From positions 992,001-1,056,000 of the forward strand of contig NZ_JAFCMB010000001.1 of assembly GCF_018130145.1 (NCBI RefSeq): DNA of 64,000 nucleotides, written 5' to 3'. The notes under the pieces are model-generated. The model had not been told where the DNA came from. It ran no database searches and worked only from the letters and a program-made list of their open reading frames with translations. How positions within the stretch are numbered: the stretch's first letter is position 1; the number at the start of each line of letters is the position of its first letter. The stretch comes from Bradyrhizobium sp. AUGA SZCCT0176 (lineage in GTDB: Bacteria; Pseudomonadota; Alphaproteobacteria; Rhizobiales; Xanthobacteraceae). The position numbers and the translations under genes were made by a program. Positions 39,117-47,499 of the stretch are shown here, piece after piece.

Positions 39117-40612
39117 CGATAGACCCAAACCTCCGATACCGCCTCGTTCTCCTGCATCAGCGACGCGCGAAGCTCGACGGGATTCTTCTCCTTCACAAGT
39201 TCGAAACTCAAACGCCAGCCGCCCGATGCCGGATTCGGCTGGGTGACGATGTTCTGGATCTTGGCCTTCTCCGCGGTCACAACGCCCCGCAGGGTTTTTG
39301 GGTCGACGGACTTCAACCTGTCGCCGATCAGGTCCAGCACGAACAGCGTCGCGTTATCGCCTCTTGCGCCGATGCCGGTTCGGGAAAACCGCGCCAGCGG
39401 GGTCGGCTTCGGAATGTCCGGGCCCCAATTCAGCCGGTACGTGTAGGTGTGTTCACCCTTGGCCTGCAAAGCGGCCTTGGGTTGCCAAAAGCTCGCAATA
39501 TTGTCGTGCACTTCTTCCTTGGTCGGAATTTCGATCAGCTTGACCGAACCTTCGCCCCAGTTTCCGATCGGCTCCGCCCACAGACTTGGCCGGCGTTCGA
39601 AACTGGATTCGAGGTCCTGGTAGGCGAGAAAATCCCTCTGGCGCTGCATCAACCCGAAGCCATGCGGGTTGAGGTCGGCGAAGGCGCTGATCTGAAGATC
39701 CGTGGGATTATGAAGCGGTCGCCAAAGCTCCTCGCCACGGCCGTTGGCCACGAACAGCCCGTCGGAATCATGGACGGATGGCCTGAAGTCGTCGACGTCC
39801 TTGCGGTCGTTCGATCCGAAAAAGAACATGCTTGTCATCGGCATCAGGCCGGCACGCTCCAGATCCACTCTTGGATAGATCGCCATTTCCACGTCGAAGA
39901 CGGTGGCGTCGCCGGGTCGGATGGTGAAGCGATAGGCCGCCGCCGCGCTTTCACTGTCGAGCAAGGCGTGCACCACGATGGATTTGGCGTTGGCTGCCGG
40001 CTTCTCGATCCAGAATGCCTTGAACGACGGAAACTCCTCGCCCTTGGCTTCGCCGGTGTTGATCGCAAGCCCGCGCGCCGAAAGCCCGTACAACTGGCCC
40101 TTGGCGACGGCCCGGAAGTAGCTCGCGCCGAGAAATACACAAACCTCGTCATAATAGTCGGGCTTGTTGATCGGCGCATGAAGCCGAAAGCCCGCAAAGC
40201 CGAGATCGACACCGGCGCCGGGCGGCGGCAGCTTGCCGAATGAAAAAAGGTCGGGTTGATAGGCGATCTTCGCCGCCTGGCCGTTCTTCACCTCGAAGAT
40301 ATCGACCCGGTTGGCGTAGAAGAAACCGCGATGAAAGAACTGCGCTTCGAAAGGCAGCTTTTCGCCGCGCCAGAGCGCGCGTTCCGGCAAGAACCGTATC
40401 GCCCGGTAACGATCGTAATCCAGATCTTTCAAATTATCCGGCAGCTTGTTGTCGGGCGCCTTGAACGCTTTGCCGGCCAGATCACGCGCCATTTGCCGCA
40501 CAAGGGATCGGTCGAACGGCACCGGCTGCGCGTGCGCGGAAGTCAGGAGTCCTGGCGCCGCGATCGATACGAGCGGCAAGGCGGAGGCTGCGAGGAAGTG
40601 TCTGCGGTTCAC
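39104..40612 (-). CDS. opgG: periplasmic glucan biosynthesis protein (OpgG/OpgD family)
   Basis: A 502-residue protein with a twin-arginine-type signal (MNRRHFLAASALPLVSIA, cleavage after AHA near 28). The MdoG fold follows: RDLAGKAFKAPDNKLPDNL, YRAIRFLPERALWRG and the long beta-sandwich with FRLHAPINKPDYYDE and SRTGIGARGD. It acts in the periplasm on the glucan backbone made by OpgH. A Tat signal is a feature of OpgD, whereas adjacency to opgH suggests OpgG, so the exact subtype is open. No regulator is adjacent. Confidence 0.9.
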   Translation of the reverse strand: MNRRHFLAASALPLVSIAAPGLLTSAHAQPVPFDRSLVRQMARDLAGKAFKAPDNKLPDNLKDLDYDRYRAIRFLPERALWRGEKLPFEAQFFHRGFFYANRVDIFEVKNGQAAKIAYQPDLFSFGKLPPPGAGVDLGFAGFRLHAPINKPDYYDEVCVFLGASYFRAVAKGQLYGLSARGLAINTGEAKGEEFPSFKAFWIEKPAANAKSIVVHALLDSESAAAAYRFTIRPGDATVFDVEMAIYPRVDLERAGLMPMTSMFFFGSNDRKDVDDFRPSVHDSDGLFVANGRGEELWRPLHNPTDLQISAFADLNPHGFGLMQRQRDFLAYQDLESSFERRPSLWAEPIGNWGEGSVKLIEIPTKEEVHDNIASFWQPKAALQAKGEHTYTYRLNWGPDIPKPTPLARFSRTGIGARGDNATLFVLDLIGDRLKSVDPKTLRGVVTAEKAKIQNIVTQPNPASGGWRLSFELVKEKNPVELRASLMQENEAVSEVWVYRWTP

Positions 40613-40747
40613 AATATCACTCGTGGTTACTGGCGGCGACCATGAGCAACGCAGTGCAGCATCAGGGGTTCCTGCCCCAGGAACTCTATTGCCATTTTTT
40701 CCCGAGTAGGTCGGAATTTAGGCATCTGCGCGGGGCGCTCGCGAATG

Positions 40748-41269
40748 CTAGTTGGCCAATGTGTGGCTTATTCGCGTGACCACGCGATCCCATTGCCGTT
40801 TTTCCGCGGCGGGATAATTGATCAGGACGCAATTCATATAGCCGGCCGAACGGTTACAGCGGTTGTACCAAATCCGGTCGTTGCGGATGCTAGACACCAC
40901 GAAGAAGTTCGGCGTCACCCTTTTGTAGACGATACCGGGCGGCGGATTCTTCTTCGCCAGGAACGCCGCGGGCGAGTCGTTCTCGGGATTTGCAACCGAT
41001 TGGACGGTCAAATCAGCGCGGCGATCGTCGGTGTAGAAACGCCGCCCGGTTCCACCATCCGGCAGTTCGGCGTCCCTGCTGAAAATCGTCACCGGAATTT
41101 CTACATTCGTCCCGGTGCTCGGTATTACATATCTCTGCCACTGGATGCTGGCCGCAACGACCGTTGCCGGCACCAAGCTAATAATAACGACAGCGAGCAG
41201 CCGAAACGTAGCCACGTCCAAATCTCCGGTTAGATCGACACAACCGCACTCGATCCGGATTCGTTCCAA
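40748..41269 (-). CDS. exported hypothetical protein
   Basis: A 173-residue frame with a membrane/signal segment at about 21-40 (FRLLAVVIISLVPATVVAA). The mature part has VEIPVTIFSRDAE, GTGRRFYTDDRRADLTVQSV, YKRVTPNFFVVSS and DRVVTRISHTL. I recognise this layout from Bradyrhizobium periplasmic proteins of unknown function. The true start is probably the Met/Val just before the signal, so the first 15 residues may not be translated. Two Cys (NRCNRSAGYMNC) may form a disulfide. Confidence 0.65.
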   Translation of the reverse strand: MERIRIECGCVDLTGDLDVATFRLLAVVIISLVPATVVAASIQWQRYVIPSTGTNVEIPVTIFSRDAELPDGGTGRRFYTDDRRADLTVQSVANPENDSPAAFLAKKNPPPGIVYKRVTPNFFVVSSIRNDRIWYNRCNRSAGYMNCVLINYPAAEKRQWDRVVTRISHTLAN

Positions 41270-41697
41270 GAAGGACGGCGTTGCGCCCTGAAATGCCTCG
41301 CCTTCACGCAGGGCGTCAATCCGGCTAATTCAAAGTGCGCGCGCGACACGTCGTTGCGCGATATATCCAAGCGTCAGCCCGGCCCCAGCGCGATGCTGGC
41401 GCCGGGATAGTTGCCTCCTGACGCTTTAGTTATAGGCCTCCGCATTCATGTCGCCTGTTGGCACTTTTCGGACATTTGGAAGGTGCGAGGCGCCGACGAA
41501 GCTGAGAATGGTGACGGCTGCGATCGCAAACACCAGGCGCGCTGCGGCCGCCTTTCCGCGGCTAATGCAAGACGCAGGGCGGCACGCTGAGAAGTTGGAG
41601 TCCTTCTAGTTGCTTAGTGCCTGTCGTTCGAGCCGTGTAATCTGAAGGGGCAACAAGAGCTATCTGCGCTCATCGGCTTTCCCCAGCCGCTCCCGGG
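41270..41697. other. gap with a partial repeat A and a possible gene fragment
   Basis: A partial family A repeat (CATGTCGCCTGTTGGCAC, TTTTCGGACAT) occupies 41447-41475. On the minus strand, 41430-41540 could encode a hydrophobic helix followed by GASHLPNVRKVPTGDMNAE but lacks a normal start, so it may be the end of a broken gene. TTCCGCGGCTAATGCAAGACGCAGGGC (41555-41582) recurs in similar form at 59.73 kb. Confidence 0.4.
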
Positions 41698-41862
41698 TCA
41701 TAGCCAGCTCGCGGTTGTATTGGTGTGTATTTTTAGATCGATTGATCCTTTGACGGGCTCCTTGGCAGACTGCGATTCCATAAAAAGGTGCGAAGCGACC
41801 AGCAAAACAGCCGCACATGCCACCACCAAACCAGCGGTGGCTAGTTCTGCACCTTCATTCAT
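41698..41862 (-). CDS. single-span membrane microprotein (54 residues)
   Basis: From the ATG at 41862: MNEGAELATAGLVVACAAVL LVASHLF, then a polar tail. One membrane helix (residues 8-27) with a soluble C-terminus. A clear Shine-Dalgarno (AAAGAGGTGGTGAC) precedes it. Confidence 0.55.
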   Translation of the reverse strand: MNEGAELATAGLVVACAAVLLVASHLFMESQSAKEPVKGSIDLKIHTNTTASWL

Positions 41863-42085
41863 GTCACCACCTCTTTCTCTTGCGCAACGCCCAATAAAAG
41901 GCGGAGTTCCAAAACAACGGGAAAAAGTGGCAACTTCTTTCCAAGAGCGGAAACTTGGAACGACAAACGCGTTGCTTCGGCAAGCGACGTAGCCGCGGTA
42001 TTCAAAATCCACTCTGTTGCCGAGCCAGGTTGCGCAGACATTTTGTAGAGCATTGATGCGCCCTACCGATGAGGATCCGTGAACG

Positions 42086-42178
42086 ATGCCAAGCACCGGT
42101 CTTATAGTCGGCATCATTATAGCGATCATCGTGTGCGGCGTTACCGCCGCTGCAATGATGCTTCGCTTGCCTGTATGA
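42086..42178 (+). CDS. single-span membrane microprotein (30 residues)
   Basis: Reads MPSTGLIVGIIIAIIVCGVT AAAMMLRLPV. One long hydrophobic helix. GAGG lies 11 bases upstream. Its TGA overlaps the ATG at 42175 of the thioesterase gene (ATGA), so it may couple to that gene. Confidence 0.5.
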   Translation: MPSTGLIVGIIIAIIVCGVTAAAMMLRLPV

Positions 42179-43308
42179 GCGAAACCCGTGTGATCGCGAG
42201 GTTGGCGGGTTGCCAAGTCGGTACTGGAAAACAGGCCCAAACCCCCGTCCGGGGGCTGGCGCGGACGCTCGTTCAAGATTCCGCGGCGCATTCTGATCCT
42301 CGACCAACTGCCAAAGGGGGCGCTGTGACGATCGACGATGATTTTTTCGCCAGCGGTGGTGACTCCCTTCTAGCGATGGAAATGCTCATCGAAGTCGAGC
42401 GGCTCATCGGCCACCGCTTACCGGAAACGACTCTGTATGGGGCAGAAACCATCCGCCAACTTGTCCCAAAAATCGCCATGCAGACAGGCACCCCGGCGAC
42501 GCCGTTCTTCCAGTTCGGTGCCAGTTGCGATCGGCCCCCCTGTTCTTTTTTCAATGGGAACCTCGTTGGCGGCCACTCGGGTATGCGGCGGATGGTAGAG
42601 CTTCTCGGGCTCGATTATCCAATCGTTTCGATCGATCCCCATGGTCTTCATGGGGAGCGGATTCCGCCGTCGATCGAGCAGATGGCCGCCGACCGCCTGC
42701 CGCTTGTTCTGCAGAGGCAGAGCAGCGGTCCTTTCCTCCTGGGCGGCAAATGCAACGGCGCCATGGTGGCGTTTGAAACAGCCCGCCTGCTGATGGCAGC
42801 CGGCCACAAGGTTGATATGGTGGCGATGGTCGACCCGCCGACCGTCAGTGCCCGTCCGGTGCCGCGGGCGATCATCGGGCTGATGAAGCCCCTGCTTCCG
42901 CTTTACCCTCTGCGCTGGGCATTTGAAAAAATGGCGGAGCTGGAGCGTTACTTCAAGGCGCCGAAGAGCGCGCCGATTACGATCGCCGAACTGGAGATTC
43001 CACCGGTGTTGTGGCAAGCCTATTCAATCGCAATGTCGCAATATCTTCCCGCACCGCTTGAGGTCCCTGTGGCTTTTTACGCGGCCGAACACGACGGCCG
43101 GGCGTGGCGGCATCTCAGTTCTCAACTCGACGTGGTCGAGGTGCCTTGGGGACATCATGGCTGCCTGACTATCGGCGCTGAACAGCTGGTTGGTCATCTG
43201 CGGCAAAGAATTGACGCTCTGGTTGACGGCTGGCCTTCGGCCACCGCATACGTTGCCGATGTGCCCCCCCAGCGGGCGAAAAAACGGCCCCAACGCCTAA
43301 GAGGATAG
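42175..43308 (+). CDS. carrier-protein/thioesterase didomain (NRPS-type end piece)
   Basis: A 377-residue protein from the ATG at 42175. A peptidyl/acyl carrier domain spans about 45-110 with the phosphopantetheine site DDFFASGGDSLLAME. An alpha/beta-hydrolase thioesterase follows (about 135-360), whose nucleophile elbow is GGKCNGAM, so the nucleophile is Cys where most type I thioesterases have Ser. The acid (MVDPPT) and His (WGHHGC) are present. In full enzymes an adenylation domain would precede, but here only unrecognisable sequence does. It may be the 3' remnant of a larger synthetase, or a stand-alone releasing enzyme. The product is unknown. Confidence 0.75.
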   Translation: MSETRVIARLAGCQVGTGKQAQTPVRGLARTLVQDSAAHSDPRPTAKGGAVTIDDDFFASGGDSLLAMEMLIEVERLIGHRLPETTLYGAETIRQLVPKIAMQTGTPATPFFQFGASCDRPPCSFFNGNLVGGHSGMRRMVELLGLDYPIVSIDPHGLHGERIPPSIEQMAADRLPLVLQRQSSGPFLLGGKCNGAMVAFETARLLMAAGHKVDMVAMVDPPTVSARPVPRAIIGLMKPLLPLYPLRWAFEKMAELERYFKAPKSAPITIAELEIPPVLWQAYSIAMSQYLPAPLEVPVAFYAAEHDGRAWRHLSSQLDVVEVPWGHHGCLTIGAEQLVGHLRQRIDALVDGWPSATAYVADVPPQRAKKRPQRLRG

Positions 43309-43377
43309 CGCGCTGAGGACGATGAAGGCACAATTGTCTAAACGGGGGTATAACTCGGATCGGTTGGCACTATTCCC
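43281..43377 (+). repeat. interspersed repeat family D, copy 1
   Basis: AAAAACGGCCCCAACGC, GATAGCGCGCTGAGGACG, TGAAGGCACAATTGTCTAAA, CGGGG and TAACTCGGATCGGTTGGCAC occur in this order, as at 59.43 kb in the same orientation. It begins inside the last codons of the thioesterase gene. Confidence 0.75.
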
Positions 43378-43383
43378 GGTACA

Positions 43384-43525
43384 GATACCAAGTTTTCCCG
43401 AATCCTCTTTCCGCATTGAAATCGGCTGTTAGCTTTTCGATTGGCGTTCGCACAACCGCCGCCGGGAGCGCCTTTCGTTGGAAATTAGATCTCTGACACC
43501 CCCGTCCGGGGTGGCCGCCACGGAC
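43384..43525 (-). repeat. interspersed repeat family C, copy 1
   Basis: Read on the minus strand: GGCGCTCCCGGCGGCGGTTG, then GCGAACGCCAATCGAAAAGC, TAACAGC and GATTCGGGAAAACTTGGTAT. The same blocks occur on the plus strand at 58.44-58.60 kb. A CCCCCGTCCGGGG palindrome lies at its edge. It abuts repeat D. Confidence 0.75.
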
Positions 43526-43755
43526 GGCTTCTTTTTTAAAAGAGCAACCGCCTTCGTTCTTCAGTTTATTTCAGTTCATCTGTCACCGAAACAGGGTCGC
43601 TTGCCCAAGTGTTGGCGCGAGAAGAGCTTTGAATGTCGCGACATGATTCGAGAAACGGGCGCCATACGACCGAACAAGGACGGCATGAAGCTCTTCACCG
43701 CCCGCTCGAACAGACTTTTCGCCGTCCGGTTTGAAAATAATCGCCGGCTCTAAGG

Positions 43756-44304
43756 CTACAGGATAAGGTCAGCCTCCCGCAGGCCGCGATCCTCGGCGTT
43801 CGTCTTGATTTCAAAACCTAGACCCTCGCACATCTTTAGCATGACAGCGTTTTCTTGGAGGATCTCGCCATGCAGGCGTTTCAGGCTTTCTGACTTGGCA
43901 TACTCGATGATCAGTTGCATCAGCAGCCACCCCAATCCCCGTCCCTTTAGATCCGATCGAATAACAATCGCGTACTCTGCCGTTTCGTCGGCCTCATCAG
44001 TGTGCAGCCGAACAACACCGAGCGTATGGCCATCCGATTCGTCGATTGCAACAAAGGCCATAGCGCGTGAATAGTCTAGCCGAGTCAATTTGTTCATGAG
44101 TGCAGGCGATACTTCCTTGATCGAATCGAAGAAGCGAAGTCGCCGATCCTCATTGCTTACGTGCGCAAAAAGATCGCGAATAAGACCATCGTCGCTTGGT
44201 CGAACAGGTCGCAGAAATATTGGCCAATTATCGTCAAGAACCACATGCCTCTCCCATTCAGAAGGATACCGGCGAGCGCTCTCTTTCCTAGCTTTGCCGT
44301 TCAC
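43756..44304 (-). CDS. GNAT-family N-acetyltransferase
   Basis: A 182-residue protein with a GNAT fold: substrate strand FLRPVRPSDDGLIRDLFAHV, then AFVAIDESDGHTLGVVRLH. The acetyl-CoA loop is RSDLKGRGLGWLLMQLI, and the C-terminal strand region is ENAVMLKMCEGLGFEI. It resembles the acetyltransferase domain of Pat-type protein lysine acetylases but has no ligase or cAMP domain. It is cytosolic; the substrate is unknown. It is transcribed alone and leftward. Confidence 0.85.
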   Translation of the reverse strand: MNGKARKESARRYPSEWERHVVLDDNWPIFLRPVRPSDDGLIRDLFAHVSNEDRRLRFFDSIKEVSPALMNKLTRLDYSRAMAFVAIDESDGHTLGVVRLHTDEADETAEYAIVIRSDLKGRGLGWLLMQLIIEYAKSESLKRLHGEILQENAVMLKMCEGLGFEIKTNAEDRGLREADLIL

Positions 44305-44473
44305 ATAACCCTCCAGTGCGAGAAGGCCGCATTGGCGGCATTTGGGGTGTCACCCCTCGGTAGCCGCTTGCCGAAGTTGGATGGCACCCCCGGCCTTCGT
44401 CCGTGTTCGAAAAATCGGACGCCTCCGTCAACATGACGTGAGTCCCGGTCCGAACTTGGAAATGAAAGCGCAC
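44288..44473 (-). pseudogene. truncated DUF6894-like gene
   Basis: The first 28 codons (MRFHFQVRTGTHVMLTEASD then FSNTDEGR) are nearly the same as the gene at 33.41 kb. After about 44388 the frame runs into unrelated sequence (CHPTSASGYRGVTPQMPP). The gene was evidently cut off there. Only the first part is meaningful. Confidence 0.6.
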
Positions 44474-44536
44474 TGTCTTCCCACCCCGTAGGCCAGTTAG
44501 GCCCTTATGGAACAGTTCTAACCTATCCTAGTTCCG

Positions 44537-44647
44537 TCAAAAGGCGCGCGTGAGCACTGTAGCGAGCAACGCTGTGCTGAGGATTGCAACGCCCAGACAG
44601 ATGCGTGCTGCGGCTGAATACCAGTCGAGATGGGGTAGTCCGTTCAT
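44537..44647 (-). CDS. single-span membrane microprotein (36 residues)
   Basis: From ATG at 44647: MNGLPHLDWYSAAARICLGV AILSTALLATVLTRAF. The polar N-terminus precedes one helix. A good Shine-Dalgarno (AAAGGAAGCGAGAG) lies upstream. Confidence 0.5.
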   Translation of the reverse strand: MNGLPHLDWYSAAARICLGVAILSTALLATVLTRAF

Positions 44648-44811
44648 GGCTCTCGCTTCCTTTATGGGCAGGCGGGAGCACGATCGACTCTCAGTCACCG
44701 ACGCCTACGGACAGCGCCTTGGCCCGTGATGCAGGACAATGAGCCTGTCACCGGATGGTTGCTAACGATCGAGACACCTTCCGTAAGCGCGGCCGTCAAG
44801 TGAGGCGGGCC

Positions 44812-44982
44812 TCAGTTCAACCATCGCGGCCGGGCTTCCTTTTCGAACGCTTCCGCAAGCGTCGTCCAATCGGACGCAAGCTCTAGCCATGCGTCTGTGG
44901 CCAGCAAAGTCACAGACGCGGCAGCATTGGTACGGCAGTGGTCCGCGGCCTTGCGGCAGTAAGCTGCATCGTCTTTGCGCAT
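44812..44982 (-). CDS. small helical hypothetical protein
   Basis: A 56-residue protein: MRKDDAAYCRKAADHCRTNA, then WLELASDWTTLAEAFEKEA. It shares the layout A-x-[YF]-x-[RK]-x-A-[DE]-x-C-R and W-L-x-L-A-x-D-W-x-x-[LM]-A with the 50-residue protein at 61.5 kb. Such short proteins are common in Bradyrhizobium with unknown role. Confidence 0.6.
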   Translation of the reverse strand: MRKDDAAYCRKAADHCRTNAAASVTLLATDAWLELASDWTTLAEAFEKEARPRWLN

Positions 44983-45033
44983 GTCCGTCAGCTTCTAAGT
45001 TGCGCTAATGGGACGGTCCGGAGATGGTTTGTC

Positions 45034-45208
45034 TCAAATTAGTTCCGGCGGGATCGCGCCAGCAGCTACCAACCGTTCCCGGTCTCTAGCTAATAGCCGG
45101 TACACGCCGCGATGTCAGCGAACCGCTTTTGCATACACTCGTCGATGATGTTGCCGCAAACGCCTCGAATTTGTCTGCCTTTTCGAGGTACTGTTCAACG
45201 GTTCGCAT
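45034..45208 (-). pseudogene. small conserved protein with two frameshifts
   Basis: The opening MRTVEQYLEKADKFEAFAA is in one frame, DECMQKRFADIAAC in a second, and YRLLARDRERLVAAGAIPPE in a third. Together they give the well-known small Bradyrhizobium pattern MRTVEQYLEKA.EFEALA...LKKRFADIA.CYRLLA.ER..L. Two single-base changes would restore about 58 codons. Confidence 0.65.
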
Positions 45209-45212
45209 AACC

Positions 45213-45413
45213 TCACTCCGGCGCTTGCAGGCCGGGCGATGAAAGCCACTCATCAACGTGTGTCGCAGTCTCCGCTTGGCGTGCCTTGCGAAGAATCTGT
45301 TCCCGCTCCGGGCCATGCGGCAATTTTTCAGCTCGGGCGCGTAGGCGCCGGGCTTCCTGTTCGAGACGCTCGGAGAGGGATAGCAATTGCTTGAATCGAC
45401 GCCGCTGTACCAG
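45213..45413 (-). CDS. small helical protein, LPxGxxR...KARQAE family, odd start codon
   Basis: A 66-residue family member: VQRRRFKQLLSLSERLEQEA, RAEKLPHGPEREQILRKARQ, AETATHVDEWLSSPGLQAPE. The position where the family starts with Met reads CTG (45413-45411), two bases after AAAGGAG. Either CTG is used, or the start codon is mutated and the gene silent. It ends just before the frameshifted gene at 45208. Confidence 0.55.
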   Translation of the reverse strand: MVQRRRFKQLLSLSERLEQEARRLRARAEKLPHGPEREQILRKARQAETATHVDEWLSSPGLQAPE

Positions 45414-45864
45414 CGCTCCTTTCCATTAAGGAAGGCGGGAGCGCTACCAGGCGTTCTCATCACCGATAAAAGCCACTGACCGGGCGGTGATGAACCAGTC
45501 TGACATGGCTGTAGCTGTCTCGCTGGTCAAAACAGCTCACATCACAAAACTTAACACGATATCGCCGCCGTGGGTGTTCGGGAACAAGTGGCGATGGCCG
45601 GAGTTTTGACTGCGCTGCCTGTCCCCAATTACCCGGCAGTATATGCGGCCCCAGTGCTCCCCGAGGCTGGGGCCGTTTCTTTGCTAATTACGGGCGATCA
45701 GGAACGATAGCGATCGGCTGGATTTTGCTTTCCAATGCGTCGTGCCAGACGCATGAGGCTACCTAATCCCTAGCCGATCGGCCCCAGTTTCCTCCTCAGG
45801 GCTGGGGCCGTTTTAGCGGCGCGTCTTCCTGCCCGAAACAACGAAACTGCCCTCAGGAAAACGC
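45414..45864. other. gap carrying two family E hairpins
   Basis: GCCCCAG...CTGGGGC followed by CGTTTC is at 45651-45681, and GGCCCCAG...CTGGGGCC followed by GTTTTA at 45780-45815. Each resembles an intrinsic terminator and recurs elsewhere (30.64, 58.09, 59.69, 62.10 kb). No gene is seen. Confidence 0.55.
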
Positions 45865-46010
45865 ATCCTTGGCCCTCGAAGGCGTAGAACTGCACCTCGT
45901 AATTGTGCTTGCGGCTGTGCAGACCGTCGAAATCGGAGATGCCATCGACGGCAAGCAGCACGGCCCTCACCATCTAGAACCGCAAGGGCATCCAGATCAC
46001 CCACGCGCCG
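45865..46010 (-). pseudogene. fragment of a LigD-type ATP-dependent DNA ligase
   Basis: Two frames together read LDALAVLDGEG, then VLLAVDGISDFDGLHSRKHN, then YEVQFYAFEG. This matches the segment after the adenylation motif in ligases of the LigD group (DGEAV...DGISDFD.LHSRKHD.EVQLYAFD). Only about 45 codons survive, with a frameshift. Confidence 0.6.
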
Positions 46011-46076
46011 GGCACGATGTACAAACTAGAGGGTCGGACTTCAAAGCTAGGCGGGGGCCTAGATCGCAAGGCAAAG

Positions 46077-46230
46077 AGGCCGCCAGATGAGGCGGCCTCT
46101 TTCATTTGTCAATGTGGTCCATGTCGCCTTTTGGCACTTTTGAGACATCCGATGGCCTCTGCCGAAGTCCGTTATTGAGGGCAAAGCCGACTTCCCGGTT
46201 GAACGCCCGGACTTCTCACTTTGACCCAAG
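46077..46230 (+). repeat. hairpin plus repeat family A, copy at 46.1 kb
   Basis: The 9-bp stem GAGGCCGCC/GGCGGCCTC (46077-46100) with CTTTCATTT is followed by CATGTCGCCTTTTGGCAC, TTTTGAGACAT and GTCCGTTATTGAGGG. The same hairpin-then-repeat order occurs at 50.27 kb, so hairpin and repeat form one unit. Confidence 0.7.
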
Positions 46231-46416
46231 CCGACAAGAGCTGGCTCAAAATCCCGCAGTGCGGGTGCCGCTGCGGCACCGGTGGGCAAAGCACAGAAGA
46301 GGGCAGTGGCGCCCATCTCCCAACGGACACGATTGGCGGTCCCATGGTAGGCTGAGAGGTTAATTGTTCGAACTGGCGGCGGCGCTATCTCTGGTGTGCC
46401 CGGAGGGAGATGCCCG

Positions 46417-47409
46417 ATGATCGGAATGAGGCGTCGGCGTTTCATTGCGCTTTGCGGGGGCGCTGCAGCCTGGCCGCTCGTGGCGCGGGCCCAGCAGCCA
46501 ATGACAAAGCTGTCTCGGATTGGCTGGCTAGTGACCGGCTCTCCTGCGTCGTACCGGTATTCGCTCGCTGCGTTTCTGGATGGATTGAAGGCTCTTGGCT
46601 ACGTTGAGGGAGGAAATATCGGTATCGAATACCGATGGGCCGAGGGCGATGTTGCACGACTTCCCAAATTGGCTAACGAACTCGTTGAACAGAAGGTCGA
46701 TATCATTTTGGCGGGAGGATCACCTGGCGCAGAGGCCGCGAAGCAGGCGACCTCTCTCATTCCTATCGTAGCTGCAGGCGTTGGAGACCTTGTCGAACTT
46801 AGGCTGGTAACGAGCCTCGCGCGGCCGGGTGGTAATCTAACCGGATTTGTCGCAAACGCGCCGGAGACCGTAGCAAAACGTCTTCAAATAATGAAGGAGA
46901 TCATGCCGCAAGCCAAACGCGCGGCGGTTCTATGGAACTCTATCAGCTCCAATGCCAAACTTGAATGGGCAACGGCCAAAGAATTCGCCGCCGCAAACGG
47001 CATTGTGGTCGCGCTATATGACGCTCGCGGTATCGATGAATTAAGCAACGTATTGGCGACGGTACCGCAATCTGATCCCGGCTTCCTTGTTGTTTTGAAT
47101 GATCCTTTTATGTTCACGTATCGCAAGGTCATCGTGGATGCTGCTACTCGCTTTCGGCTTCCATCGATCTACGGATTCCGCGAATTTGTCGACGATGGAG
47201 GAATGATCAGCTATGGCGTGAGCATCTCCGATACCTATCGTCGGGCAGCCAGCTACGTGGATAGGATTCTCAGGGGCGAAAAACCCGCCAATCTCCCTGT
47301 CCAATTACCAACCAGGTTCGAACTCGTTGTCAATCTCAAGACTGCTAAGGCACTCGGTTACGCCTTCCCCGACTCATTCCTCGTACGCGCAGACGAAGTG
47401 ATTGAATAA
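46417..47409 (+). CDS. ABC transporter substrate-binding protein (TrpX-like/DUF534 type)
   Basis: A 330-residue periplasmic binding protein with a Tat-like signal (MRRRRFIALCGGAAAWPLVA, cleaved after ARA). The two-lobed fold has FLDGLKALGYVEGGNI, IEYRWAEGDVARLPKLANEL, IPIVAAGVGDLVELRLV and YGFREFVDDGGMISYGVSI. This family is much expanded in Bradyrhizobium and is often found alone, as here: no permease or ATPase is adjacent, so the ligand and partner are unknown. The start at 46417 has GGAGGGAG; a GTG at 46396 is also open. Confidence 0.85.
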   Translation: MIGMRRRRFIALCGGAAAWPLVARAQQPMTKLSRIGWLVTGSPASYRYSLAAFLDGLKALGYVEGGNIGIEYRWAEGDVARLPKLANELVEQKVDIILAGGSPGAEAAKQATSLIPIVAAGVGDLVELRLVTSLARPGGNLTGFVANAPETVAKRLQIMKEIMPQAKRAAVLWNSISSNAKLEWATAKEFAAANGIVVALYDARGIDELSNVLATVPQSDPGFLVVLNDPFMFTYRKVIVDAATRFRLPSIYGFREFVDDGGMISYGVSISDTYRRAASYVDRILRGEKPANLPVQLPTRFELVVNLKTAKALGYAFPDSFLVRADEVIE

Positions 47410-47467
47410 GGAAGCTATCTGTTTGCACTGCATGAGTCCGCATTTGGCCGAACCGGCTGTCGAAGGG

Positions 47468-47493
47468 CGGGCAGAGCATGTCCGCTCTGCCCG
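47468..47493. terminator. bidirectional hairpin between convergent genes
   Basis: A perfect 10-bp stem CGGGCAGAGC/GCTCTGCCCG with loop ATGTCC lies between the convergent substrate-binding protein and integrase genes. No long T-run follows on either strand. Confidence 0.55.
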
Positions 47494-47499
47494 GGTATT

